Source: Pseudomonas sp. CFII64
GTDB lineage: Bacteria; Pseudomonadota; Gammaproteobacteria; Pseudomonadales; Pseudomonadaceae
Reading direction: 5' to 3'
Length of the DNA stretch: 64,000 nucleotides
Assembly: GCF_000416235.1 (NCBI RefSeq)
Contig: NZ_ATLO01000049.1
Span: 372,001-436,000, forward strand
Numbering within the stretch: the first letter of the stretch is position 1; each line of letters starts with the position of its first letter. Below are positions 52,911 to 61,049 of the stretch, one piece after another. The notes under the pieces are model-generated. The model saw only the letters and a program-made list of their open reading frames with translations. It made no database searches and was not told the origin of the DNA. A program made the translations under genes and the position numbers.

Positions 52911-55910
52911 ATGTACGCACGCCGTTGGGCACAAGTCTGGTTATCCGCCGGGCTGCTGTGGTTTTTGCTGGCGATTGCCTTCGCTCCCTCCAACAAGATT
53001 TACCAGCAAGGCCTCGTGGCATTGGTCTGGGTGCCCGGCCTTGCATTGGCGTGGTCGGCGCGTGCGCGGCTGGGTGAGTTTTGGCGGCAGCAGCGGGTCT
53101 TGTGCGTTTCCTTGCTGCTGCTCGGACTCTGGTCGACGATCAGTCTTTATTGGTCGCACGCCGAGGAACCGGGTCGCGAATTCAAGCGCATGCTGTACAT
53201 CGGCCTGTTCGTGCTGTTTTTTCCGATCCTGGCCGATGCTCGCCCGGACCGGGTGATTCGCCTGATGCAGTGGGCCGGGATCGGCATGGCGCTGGCCGCG
53301 CTGGTGTCGATGATCGAGTTCTTCGGCATCCGGCATAACCTATGGCATGCGCGGCTGGAAGGCATTGGCGAACTGTCCCACCCGATTCTCGGCGCTTATG
53401 TGGTCGGACTTGCCGCCATCTGGATGCTGATGTGGCCGCCGAAACGGCTGCCACTGCGCGGGCTCTGGTTGCTGGCTCTGGTGTTGACCGGCGGCTTTGT
53501 CGTGCTGTCCCAGAGTCGCGGCGCCGTGCTGGCGCTGTTTTTTACCGTGGTGGCGATGCCCATCTGGTGTCGCAACCGACGCGCCTATCTGGTTGCCGGT
53601 ACGGCGGTGTTGCTGGCCGCTATCGGGTTCTGGCTGCTTGAGCCGCTGATGATGGCGCGTGGCTCATCGTATCGTCCCGAGATATTTGTCGCGGCAATCA
53701 AGATGATTGGCCAGCATCCATGGATCGGAATCGGTCTGGGAGCGCCTTACGACGTGGTGGTCGCCGATGGCCTGCGTTTTGATCATTCGCACAATCTGTT
53801 CACCCACACGGCGATTCAGTTGGGCGTCCCGGGAATGCTGCTCTGGGCGGTGGTCTGGCTGGCGGTGCTGCGCGAAGCCTGGCGCGGTCGCGATACGCCG
53901 CTGGGGCGCGGCTTGCTGGGGATGTGGCTATTCTCAACCCTGGCCATGCAGTTCGACGCGGCCAGCCTGACGGGTTCGCCGCGTGCCGAGTGGTTTATCA
54001 GCTGGCTGCCGATCGGGCTTGCCACTGTCATGGTTTGGGCCAGGGCCCAGCGCGACGCCTGTGATAAAATCGCGCGTTCTTCTACTTCAGCGAGCTTTAA
54101 GATGAGCGACAAAGCGTCCGACGCCGGACAAAGCTCCAGCCTGAAAATCTATTTTCGACTGTTGAATTACGTCAGGCCCTACATCGGGATCTTCCTGCTC
54201 AGCATCATCGGCTTCGTCATTTTTGCTTCGACCCAGCCCATGTTGGCCGGCATTCTGAAGTATTTTGTCGATGGCCTGAGCAACCCGGAAGCGGTTCTGT
54301 TCCCCAACGTGCCGTATTTGCGCGACCTGCAATTGCTGCAGGCCGTCCCGCTGCTGATCGTGCTGATCGCCGCCTGGCAAGGGCTGGGTTCGTATCTGGG
54401 CAACTATTTCCTGGCCAAGGTCTCCCTGGGGCTGGTGCATGACCTGCGGGTCGAGTTGTTCAACAAGCTGCTGGTCTTGCCCAATCGTTATTTCGATACC
54501 CATAACTCGGGCCACCTCATCTCGCGCATCACGTTCAACGTGACCATGGTGACGGGCGCGGCGACCGATGCGATCAAAGTCGTCATTCGTGAAGGTCTGA
54601 CCATTGTTTTCCTGTTCATCTACCTGCTGTGGATGAACTGGCAACTGACGCTGGTGATGCTGGCAATCCTGCCGCTGATCGCCACGATGGTAGGCAGCGC
54701 CAGCAAGAAATTCCGCAAGCAGAGCAAGAAGATTCAGGTCGCCATGGGCGATGTCACCCACGTGGCTTCCGAGACCATCCAGGGCTATCGCGTGGTGCGC
54801 AGCTTTGGTGGCGAGAAGTACGAGCAGGACCGCTTCGCCGGTGCCAGCCAGAGCAACACCGATAAGCAGCTGCGCATGACCAAGACCGGCGCGGTCTATA
54901 CGCCGATGCTGCAACTGGTGATCTACACCGCCATGGCGGTCTTGATGTTCCTGGTTCTGTACCTGCGTGGCGATGCGACTGCTGGCGATCTGGTGGCTTA
55001 CATCACGGCCGCAGGCTTGTTGCCGAAACCGATCCGGCAGCTGTCTGAAGTCAGCTCAACTATTCAAAAGGGTGTTGCTGGCGCTGAAAGCATATTCGAA
55101 CAGCTAGATGTCGAGCCGGAATTCGATACCGGTACGGTTGAGCGTGAGCGCGTGACGGGCCATCTGGAAGTCAAGAATCTCAGCTTCACGTATCCGGGCA
55201 CCGAACGTCAGGTTCTGAATGACATCAGCTTTGCGGCGGCTCCGGGGCAAATGATTGCCCTGGTCGGGCGTTCGGGCAGCGGCAAGTCAACGCTGGCCAA
55301 TCTGATTCCGCGTTTCTATCAGCACAACACCGGGCAAATCCTGCTCGATGGCGTGGAAATCAGCGATTACACCCTGCGTAATCTGCGTCGTCACATCGCC
55401 CAGGTTACTCAAAGTGTCACGCTGTTCAATGACAGCGTCGCCAACAACATTGCCTACGGCGATCTGGCCGGCGCTCCGCGAGCCGATATTGAAGCCGCAG
55501 CGGCGGACGCTTACGCCAAGGAGTTCATCGACCAGTTGCCCGAAGGCTTCGACACGCAAGTCGGCGAAAACGGTGTCTTGCTGTCCGGCGGACAACGTCA
55601 GCGCTTGGCAATCGCCCGCGCGCTGCTGAAAAACGCGCCGTTGCTGATTCTCGATGAAGCAACGTCGGCGCTGGATACCGAGTCCGAGCGTCACATCCAG
55701 GCAGCGCTGGATCAGGTGATGAAAGGCCGCACCACGCTGGTCATCGCTCACCGCTTGACCACCATTGAGCGGGCCGACCTGATTCTGGTGATGGACGCCG
55801 GTCGGATCGTCGAGCGCGGCACCCACGCCGAGCTGTTGGCGCAGAACGGCTATTACGCCCGCCTGCACGCCATGGGCCTGGACGAGCCGGCTCCGGTTGG
55901 GGCGATCTAA
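52911..55910 (+). CDS. waaL: O-antigen ligase WaaL reading in frame into MsbA (apparent 999-aa fusion)
   Basis: The frame opens at ATG 52911 (AGGAG five bases upstream) and has no stop until 55910. Residues 1-~385 are a WaaL/Wzy_C-type ligase with about 11 membrane segments, SQSRGAVLAL and the periplasmic FDHSHNLFTHTAIQLGVPG with the His needed for transferring O antigen from undecaprenyl diphosphate to core-lipid A. A linker (ACDKIARSSTSASFK, ~383-397) then leads to the normal MsbA start. In other Pseudomonas these are two genes. TGATAA stands at 54062-54067 in another frame, so a one-base shift at the 3' end of waaL would restore separate stops. Either a real fusion, a decayed stop, or a sequencing indel. 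Confidence 0.75.
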   Translation: MYARRWAQVWLSAGLLWFLLAIAFAPSNKIYQQGLVALVWVPGLALAWSARARLGEFWRQQRVLCVSLLLLGLWSTISLYWSHAEEPGREFKRMLYIGLFVLFFPILADARPDRVIRLMQWAGIGMALAALVSMIEFFGIRHNLWHARLEGIGELSHPILGAYVVGLAAIWMLMWPPKRLPLRGLWLLALVLTGGFVVLSQSRGAVLALFFTVVAMPIWCRNRRAYLVAGTAVLLAAIGFWLLEPLMMARGSSYRPEIFVAAIKMIGQHPWIGIGLGAPYDVVVADGLRFDHSHNLFTHTAIQLGVPGMLLWAVVWLAVLREAWRGRDTPLGRGLLGMWLFSTLAMQFDAASLTGSPRAEWFISWLPIGLATVMVWARAQRDACDKIARSSTSASFKMSDKASDAGQSSSLKIYFRLLNYVRPYIGIFLLSIIGFVIFASTQPMLAGILKYFVDGLSNPEAVLFPNVPYLRDLQLLQAVPLLIVLIAAWQGLGSYLGNYFLAKVSLGLVHDLRVELFNKLLVLPNRYFDTHNSGHLISRITFNVTMVTGAATDAIKVVIREGLTIVFLFIYLLWMNWQLTLVMLAILPLIATMVGSASKKFRKQSKKIQVAMGDVTHVASETIQGYRVVRSFGGEKYEQDRFAGASQSNTDKQLRMTKTGAVYTPMLQLVIYTAMAVLMFLVLYLRGDATAGDLVAYITAAGLLPKPIRQLSEVSSTIQKGVAGAESIFEQLDVEPEFDTGTVERERVTGHLEVKNLSFTYPGTERQVLNDISFAAAPGQMIALVGRSGSGKSTLANLIPRFYQHNTGQILLDGVEISDYTLRNLRRHIAQVTQSVTLFNDSVANNIAYGDLAGAPRADIEAAAADAYAKEFIDQLPEGFDTQVGENGVLLSGGQRQRLAIARALLKNAPLLILDEATSALDTESERHIQAALDQVMKGRTTLVIAHRLTTIERADLILVMDAGRIVERGTHAELLAQNGYYARLHAMGLDEPAPVGAI
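54102..55910 (+). CDS. msbA: Lipid A export flippase MsbA (ABC transporter)
   Basis: 602 residues if started at the internal ATG 54102, the usual start (MSDKASDAGQSSSLKIYFRL). Half-transporter that dimerises and flips core-lipid A across the inner membrane. Six TM helices (~20-320), then the nucleotide-binding domain: Walker A GRSGSGKST (~389), signature LLSGGQRQRLAIARALL (~492), Walker B LLILDEATSALD (~514), switch His in VIAHRL (~548). Only a weak ribosome site (AGCGAG) precedes the ATG, and a GATAAAAT box at 54063-54070 could be a -10. It is in the same frame as waaL without a stop between. Confidence 0.95.
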   Translation: MSDKASDAGQSSSLKIYFRLLNYVRPYIGIFLLSIIGFVIFASTQPMLAGILKYFVDGLSNPEAVLFPNVPYLRDLQLLQAVPLLIVLIAAWQGLGSYLGNYFLAKVSLGLVHDLRVELFNKLLVLPNRYFDTHNSGHLISRITFNVTMVTGAATDAIKVVIREGLTIVFLFIYLLWMNWQLTLVMLAILPLIATMVGSASKKFRKQSKKIQVAMGDVTHVASETIQGYRVVRSFGGEKYEQDRFAGASQSNTDKQLRMTKTGAVYTPMLQLVIYTAMAVLMFLVLYLRGDATAGDLVAYITAAGLLPKPIRQLSEVSSTIQKGVAGAESIFEQLDVEPEFDTGTVERERVTGHLEVKNLSFTYPGTERQVLNDISFAAAPGQMIALVGRSGSGKSTLANLIPRFYQHNTGQILLDGVEISDYTLRNLRRHIAQVTQSVTLFNDSVANNIAYGDLAGAPRADIEAAAADAYAKEFIDQLPEGFDTQVGENGVLLSGGQRQRLAIARALLKNAPLLILDEATSALDTESERHIQAALDQVMKGRTTLVIAHRLTTIERADLILVMDAGRIVERGTHAELLAQNGYYARLHAMGLDEPAPVGAI

Positions 55911-55925
55911 ACGCCGCGTTATTTT

Positions 55926-55977
55926 GTAGGAGCGGCTTTAGCCGGGAGCGCGTTCTCCCGGCTAAAGCCGCTCCTAC
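55926..55977. repeat. Compact perfect inverted REP pair (hybrid A/B)
   Basis: GTAGGAGCGGCTTTAGCCGG (55926-55948) and its exact reverse complement (55955-55977) around six bases, CGCGTT: a 23-bp perfect hairpin starting 16 bases after msbA. Each copy has an A-type left stem (GCGGC) and a B-type right end (GCCGGGAG), so the small internal palindrome has a mismatch while the large hairpin is perfect. Confidence 0.92.
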
Positions 55978-56037
55978 GGATCCGGTCTGCCCCTGTGCTA
56001 AGATTCCGCCCCTGTCCATTTAGTCACGGGTTGTTCG

Positions 56038-57459
56038 ATGAAGTTGTCCATGCCGCGTTTCGATCAAGCACCAGTCTTGGTAGTGGGCGATGTCATGCTC
56101 GACCGCTATTGGCATGGCGGTACCTCGCGGATTTCACCGGAGGCGCCGGTGCCAGTGGTCAAGGTCGAGCAGATCGAGGATCGTCCAGGCGGTGCCGCCA
56201 ACGTTGCCTTGAACATCGCCGCACTGGGCGCTCCCGCTTCTCTGGTAGGCGTTACCGGGGAAGATGAGGCTGCCGAAAGTCTGGCCAATAGCCTGAAGGC
56301 TGCTGGCGTGCTGGCACGTTTCCAGCGCATCGCCCACCAGCCGACCATCGTCAAGCTGCGGGTCATGAGTCGCCACCAGCAATTGCTGCGCATCGATTTC
56401 GAAGAACCGTTCTCGACCGATGCCGAAGCCTTGAGCGCTGAAGTCGATGGCCTGCTCGACGGCATCAAAGTGTTGGTGCTGTCGGATTACGGCAAGGGCG
56501 CGCTGAAAAATCATCAGGTGCTGATCAAGTTGGCCCGTGAGCGCGGCATTCCGGTGCTTGCCGATCCGAAGGGCAAGGATTTCGCCATCTACCGTGGCGC
56601 CAGTGTGATCACGCCTAACCTCAGCGAATTCGAGGCCATCGTCGGCCATTGCGTCGACGAAGCCGAACTGGTCGCCAAGGGCGCACAGTTGATGAGCGAG
56701 CTGGAGCTGGGCGCGTTGCTGGTCACCCGTGGCGAACACGGCATGACGTTGTTGCGCCCGGATCACCCGGCGCTGCATTTGCCGGCGCGTGCCCGTGAAG
56801 TTTTCGACGTCACCGGTGCCGGCGACACGGTTATTTCCACGCTCGCCGCAGCGATCGCCGCAGGTGAAGAACTTCCCCACGCAGTGGCATTGGCCAATCT
56901 GGCTGCTGGCATTGTGGTCGGCAAGCTGGGTACGGCTGCGATCAGCGCCCCTGAGCTGCGTCGGGCGATTCAGCGCGAAGAAGGTTCCGAGCGCGGCGTG
57001 TTGAGCCTGGATCAATTGCTGCTGGCCATCGACGACGCGCGTGCGCACAAAGAAAAAATCGTGTTTACCAACGGCTGCTTCGACATCCTGCATGCCGGCC
57101 ACGTGACTTATCTGGAGCAGGCTCGCGCCCAGGGCGATCGCCTGATCGTCGCCGTCAACGACGACGCTTCGGTCAGCCGCCTCAAAGGGCCGGGTCGTCC
57201 GATCAACAGCGTCGACCGGCGCATGGCCGTACTTGCGGGATTGGGCGCTGTGGACTGGGTGATCAGCTTCCCCGAAGGCACGCCGGAAAACCTGCTGAGC
57301 CATGTCAAGCCGGACGTATTGGTCAAAGGCGGCGATTACGGCATCGACCAGGTGGTCGGCGCGGAAATCGTCCAGGCTTACGGCGGCACCGTGAAGGTAT
57401 TGGGGCTGGTTGAAAACAGCTCGACCACGGCGATTGTCGAGAAGATCCGGCGGCAGTGA
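56038..57459 (+). CDS. hldE: Bifunctional heptose-7-phosphate kinase/heptose-1-phosphate adenylyltransferase
   Basis: 473 residues. Makes ADP-D-glycero-beta-D-manno-heptose, precursor for WaaC/WaaF. Ribokinase-like domain (1-~320): VVGDVMLDRYWHGGTSRISP, RPGGAANVALNIAALG and the catalytic DVTGAGDTV. Nucleotidyltransferase domain (~340-473): FTNGCFDILHAGHVTYLEQA with HxGH and the late VENSSTTAIVEKIRR. Full length for HldE. Also called rfaE. Confidence 0.97.
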   Translation: MKLSMPRFDQAPVLVVGDVMLDRYWHGGTSRISPEAPVPVVKVEQIEDRPGGAANVALNIAALGAPASLVGVTGEDEAAESLANSLKAAGVLARFQRIAHQPTIVKLRVMSRHQQLLRIDFEEPFSTDAEALSAEVDGLLDGIKVLVLSDYGKGALKNHQVLIKLARERGIPVLADPKGKDFAIYRGASVITPNLSEFEAIVGHCVDEAELVAKGAQLMSELELGALLVTRGEHGMTLLRPDHPALHLPARAREVFDVTGAGDTVISTLAAAIAAGEELPHAVALANLAAGIVVGKLGTAAISAPELRRAIQREEGSERGVLSLDQLLLAIDDARAHKEKIVFTNGCFDILHAGHVTYLEQARAQGDRLIVAVNDDASVSRLKGPGRPINSVDRRMAVLAGLGAVDWVISFPEGTPENLLSHVKPDVLVKGGDYGIDQVVGAEIVQAYGGTVKVLGLVENSSTTAIVEKIRRQ

Positions 57460-57487
57460 AGATTCGGTCCGGCAACGACTGAACTCC

Positions 57488-57576
57488 GTAGGAGCGGCTT
57501 TAGCCGCGAGTCGCGAGTCGCGAACCATGAGCCGCGCTGGCACAAATGACGTGCTCCCGGCTCAAGCCGGTCCTAC
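57488..57576. repeat. Mixed REP pair (A + B) after hldE
   Basis: Copies at 57488-57510 (GTAGGAGCGGCTTTAGCCGC) and, inverted B type, 57554-57576. Followed by small GTCGCGAGTCGCGA repeats at 57510-57523. Lies between convergent hldE and the Nudix-like gene. Confidence 0.9.
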
Positions 57577-57590
57577 GGGGATTCGCCTTT

Positions 57591-58550
57591 TCAGCCTTTC
57601 AAACCCTTCACCAACCGCAACAACTGCCGGGCCTTGCCGGTCAGGCGCTTGAGGCCGGTTTTTTTCGGCGGCGGGGTCATGCCCTGTTGGCGCAGCCAGT
57701 CTTTCCAGCGAATCCGCTCTTCACGCACCACCCAGCCGTCCTGAGCCGCAAAGCTCTCCGCCAGATACAACCCGCGTGTTCCCGCTGGCGTCAGCTTGTC
57801 GCGTTTGAGGGTGTACAGCTCGGGCAGCGGCACACCGTTTTCCAGCGGCATCAGGTACAGGTCAGGCTTGCTGCGATTGAGGCGGGCCACCAGTTCATCG
57901 TTTTCCAGGCATTCATCCACGTGAAACAGGCTCAACGGCCGTGCTTCCTTGGGCACTTCCAGGCGCATGTCGTAGATCAGCTGCAATGACGCGGTGGGCA
58001 GATGCACGTAGGCGCGTGGCCGCTCGATCAGCGTCATGCTGCCACAACGTACCGGTCGCGCCGCGCCGGACAAGGGCGTCAGGCGAAACGGCATGGCTTC
58101 GCGATAGTGCAGGGCGGCGGAGTAGGGCGCCGGCAGCCAGGTGTCATTGAAACGTCCGCTCAACCAGCCTTGCGGGGTTTCGATCAGGCATTCTTCAGCC
58201 ACTTCCTGAATCGCGGTATGCAGCGGCAGATTCAGTTCGTGGGCCGGAACATAACCGGAGATCAGCTTGAGCACGATGTCGCCGCGATCCTGCCGACGTT
58301 GACGCACCAGCACCCAGTAATCACGATTTTGCCAATTCAGCGTCAGACGTACCGAAACCCCGAGATTGGCCAGCTCCGTATCAAAACGCGAGCTGTCCGC
58401 CACTTCGATCTTGCGGCGGCGCTGCTGGGTCTGGGCAAAATTCAGCGGCATGCCGATGCTCTGGTAGCTCAGGCCTTCGGGGGTGGCTTCGACGAACAGC
58501 GGCAGGGTTTTGAAGTTGCTGGGGTTTTTCCGAATCAGGGTTCGCGGCAT
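57591..58550 (-). CDS. Conserved protein with a Nudix-like box
   Basis: 319 residues. I recognise it as a conserved Pseudomonas protein that databases sometimes call a metal ABC transporter ATPase, but no Walker motif is present. Instead GYVPAHELNLPLHTAIQEVA followed by EECL (~97-120) resembles a Nudix box, GX5E then QEVAEE, with nine instead of seven residues between the first Glu and the R/Q-E-U-x-E-E core. SGYVPAHEL and the C-terminal IRWKDWLRQQG are other conserved-looking parts. Possibly a NUDIX-type hydrolase with unknown substrate. A single gene between hldE and the aldo/keto reductase. Confidence 0.75.
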   Translation of the reverse strand: MPRTLIRKNPSNFKTLPLFVEATPEGLSYQSIGMPLNFAQTQQRRRKIEVADSSRFDTELANLGVSVRLTLNWQNRDYWVLVRQRRQDRGDIVLKLISGYVPAHELNLPLHTAIQEVAEECLIETPQGWLSGRFNDTWLPAPYSAALHYREAMPFRLTPLSGAARPVRCGSMTLIERPRAYVHLPTASLQLIYDMRLEVPKEARPLSLFHVDECLENDELVARLNRSKPDLYLMPLENGVPLPELYTLKRDKLTPAGTRGLYLAESFAAQDGWVVREERIRWKDWLRQQGMTPPPKKTGLKRLTGKARQLLRLVKGLKG

Positions 58551-58586
58551 ATCGGCTCCTTCTTGCGTTGGGGTCGGCCGCCTGCA

Positions 58587-59402
58587 TCAGGCTTGACGGC
58601 GAATCACGGCAGCGGCAGTGGCGACGTTGTGGGCCAGATGGAGCGGATCAATGGTCCCGACAATAGCACTGGCGACCGCCGGATGCGCAAACAGCAGCTG
58701 GAAGCTGGCCTGTACCGAGTCAACACCGGGGCTCAGGCAGACGTGACCACTGGCCAGCGCCTTCTTGATCAGAATGCCTTTGCCGTGAGCAGCAGCGTAG
58801 TCCAGCACTGGCTTTTCGCCCTGTTCGTTGAGGTTGTACGTGACCATCGCACAATCGCCTTCACGCAACGCCAGCAGGCCTCCCTCGACGGTCTTGCCGG
58901 AAAAGCCGAAGCCACGAATCTTGCCTTCGCGTTTCAGATCAGCCAGCGCCTGATAAACGCCGCTGTCGTTGAGCACGGCCAGATCGTTGCCGTCGGAATG
59001 CACCAGGACCAGATCGATAAAATCGGTTTCCAGACGTTTCAGGCTGCGTTCCACGGACTTGCGGGTGTGTTCAGGGCTGAAGTCATGGCTCGACTCGCCG
59101 GCTTCGAATTCCTCACCCACTTTGCTGACGATCACCCAATCCCGACGCTGACCGCGCAGCAGCGGGCCGAGGCGTTCTTCGCTGGTGCCGTAAGCAGGCG
59201 CGGTGTCGATCAGATTGATGCCCATGTCTCTGGCCATCTTCAACAGCATTTGCGCGTGTTGGTCGTCCGGGATCTTGAAGCCGTTGGGATACTTGACCCC
59301 TTGATCGCGGCCGAGCTTGACCGTGCCCAGGCCCAGCGGCGAGACGATCAGGCCGGTTGTGCCCAGCGGGCGATGCAAATCGTGCAGTGTTTTGACGGTC
59401 AT
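58587..59402 (-). CDS. Aldo/keto reductase
   Basis: 271 residues. NADPH-dependent oxidoreductase, TIM barrel. The catalytic tetrad is visible: Asp and Tyr in LIDTAPAYGTSEERLG, Lys in VIVSKVGEE, His in LVLVHSDGND. Shortish for the family and with an unusual C-terminus; substrate unknown. Start overlaps the upstream FAD oxidoreductase stop (ATGA), so the two form an operon and may act on the same metabolite. Confidence 0.92.
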   Translation of the reverse strand: MTVKTLHDLHRPLGTTGLIVSPLGLGTVKLGRDQGVKYPNGFKIPDDQHAQMLLKMARDMGINLIDTAPAYGTSEERLGPLLRGQRRDWVIVSKVGEEFEAGESSHDFSPEHTRKSVERSLKRLETDFIDLVLVHSDGNDLAVLNDSGVYQALADLKREGKIRGFGFSGKTVEGGLLALREGDCAMVTYNLNEQGEKPVLDYAAAHGKGILIKKALASGHVCLSPGVDSVQASFQLLFAHPAVASAIVGTIDPLHLAHNVATAAAVIRRQA

Positions 59403-60574
59403 GGCAGCAGTTGATCCCAGACGGGTACAGCCAGCGGCGGTCGTGGCAATCCTGCCAGCGGCGGCTGCGGCGTTGGGTGGATTTCATCGTGCGACAGCGC
59501 GGCCAGCACCCGGTCGGCGAAGTCCGGAGCCAGCGCCAGTTTGGTCGGCCAGCCCGTCATCAATCGCCCCTGCACGTTGAGGAACGCGTTGTCTGGGCGA
59601 GTCAGGCCGGATTGCGCAGGTTCCGCACGATCCACGCGCAAGGTTGCCCATTGCACCTGACTGAGATCGATCCAGGGCAGCAAAGTGCCCAATTCTTTTT
59701 TCACAGCAGCGATTTGCGCGGCCGGTTCGCGGGCAACCCCATCCGCCTCGGCGACGTCGCCGCCGACGTACCAGACCCATTGGCCATCCGCAGCCGGATG
59801 AGTAGTGACGGTAAGGCGCGGCTTCGGTCCGCCGCCCAGGCAGTGTGCGTACAAAGGTTTCAGGGTTGGCCCCTTGGCGAGGACCATGTGCAGCGCACGG
59901 CGTTGCATGGTCGGTTGCGAGACGCCGAGCGTCTTCAGCAGTTCGGCATTGCCGGCACCGGCGCTCAACACCACTCGTTGCGCAATGATGTTGCGCCCGT
60001 CAATGCACAGGCCGATCAGCTGGTCGCCATCGTGCAGCGGTTCGATATTCTGTCCGGCCAGCAAACTGTCGCCCGCCAGCTCGGCAAGGCGTGCGATCAG
60101 GCTCGGCACGTCGATCACCAGTTCTGCCAGCCGATACACCTTGCCCTTGAATTTCGGGTCTTGCAGCGCGGGGGGAAGGTCGCTGCCTTTGACCTGGTCG
60201 ACACGACCGCGCACGGCTTTGCTGGCGAAAAAACTGGTGAGATTGCCGGCGAGAGTGCCAGGCGACCACAAGTAATGCGCTTCGGACAGCAGACGCACGC
60301 CGGTCAGATCCAGCTCGCCCTTGCCCGACAGCGCCTCACGCCAGCGGCGCGGCATGTCGGCGATGGCTTCAGACGCGCCGGACAGCGCGCCATGCAGCGC
60401 GTATTTGGCGCCGCCGTGAATGATGCCCTGGGACTTCAGGCTTTGCCCGCCGCCCAGTGCCGAGCTTTCTACCAGAATTGTCGAGAAGCCTTGACGACGC
60501 AGCCGGGCATTGAGCCAGAGACCGGCAACACCGGCACCGACGATCAGGACGTCAGTGGAAATAGCAGAACGCAT
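59399..60574 (-). CDS. FAD-dependent oxidoreductase (DAO family)
   Basis: 391 residues from ATG 60574, five bases after GAGG; the in-frame GTG at 60580 would sit on the ribosome site. Dinucleotide-binding VLIVGAGVAGLWLNARLRRQG, E-S then GGGQSLKSQGIIHGGAKYAL, a DAO/glycerol-3-phosphate dehydrogenase-like FAD domain, with NVQGRLMTGWPTKLALAPD near the end. Co-translated with the aldo/keto reductase. Substrate unknown. Confidence 0.88.
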   Translation of the reverse strand: MRSAISTDVLIVGAGVAGLWLNARLRRQGFSTILVESSALGGGQSLKSQGIIHGGAKYALHGALSGASEAIADMPRRWREALSGKGELDLTGVRLLSEAHYLWSPGTLAGNLTSFFASKAVRGRVDQVKGSDLPPALQDPKFKGKVYRLAELVIDVPSLIARLAELAGDSLLAGQNIEPLHDGDQLIGLCIDGRNIIAQRVVLSAGAGNAELLKTLGVSQPTMQRRALHMVLAKGPTLKPLYAHCLGGGPKPRLTVTTHPAADGQWVWYVGGDVAEADGVAREPAAQIAAVKKELGTLLPWIDLSQVQWATLRVDRAEPAQSGLTRPDNAFLNVQGRLMTGWPTKLALAPDFADRVLAALSHDEIHPTPQPPLAGLPRPPLAVPVWDQLLP

Positions 60575-60623
60575 GCGCACCTCAGTGGCCGGAAGAATGC
60601 GGCCATTATAGAGGATCGCGTTT

Positions 60624-60956
60624 TCAATGCCCGGCGGTTTTCGAGAACAACTGAATCACCACCACGCCCGCGACGATCATCGCCATGCCCAGCACCGCTG
60701 GCAGGTCGAGTTTCTGCCCGTAAATAAACAGCGCGGCGACGCTGACCATCACGATGCCCATGCCAGCCCAGACCGCATAAGCCACGCCGACGGGAATGGT
60801 GCGTACCACCAGAATCAGCATCCAGAACGCGATGGCATAGCCGCAGATCACCAGCAACAGCGGCAGCGGCGTGCTCAAGCCTTTCACGGCTTTCATGGAA
60901 ACGGTGCCGATGACTTCGGCGCAAATGGCGATGGCCAACAGGTAGTAAGCAGACAT
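60624..60956 (-). CDS. emrE: Small multidrug resistance transporter, EmrE-type
   Basis: 110 residues, four TM helices, inner membrane antiporter for quaternary cations. E14 in AICAEVIGTVSMKAV is the conserved proton/substrate-binding carboxylate; IPVGVAYAVWAGMGIV and GQKLDLPAVLGMAMIVAGVV match EmrE closely. ATG 60956 has GAGGAG seven bases before it. Divergent from a LysR gene; a palindrome between them may be the operator. Choline-like cations are also SMR substrates in some systems. Confidence 0.9.
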   Translation of the reverse strand: MSAYYLLAIAICAEVIGTVSMKAVKGLSTPLPLLLVICGYAIAFWMLILVVRTIPVGVAYAVWAGMGIVMVSVAALFIYGQKLDLPAVLGMAMIVAGVVVIQLFSKTAGH

Positions 60957-61017
60957 GGCGTAACTCCTCTTCACAGGCTGCGCATTCTAGAGAATCCTGA
61001 AGTGCGGTAAAGTCATT

Positions 61018-61040
61018 ACCTATCTGTATTAGAGATAGGT
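61018..61040. promoter_or_regulatory. Putative LysR-type operator between emrE and the LysR gene
   Basis: ACCTATCT (61018-61025) and AGATAGGT (61033-61040) are a perfect 8-bp inverted repeat with spacer GTATTAG. The core ATC-N9-GAT fits the T-N11-A pattern of LysR boxes, and the element lies 9 bases before the LysR start and 61 before emrE, as expected for an autoregulated divergent promoter. Confidence 0.6.
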
Positions 61041-61049
61041 TGGCGCGTG

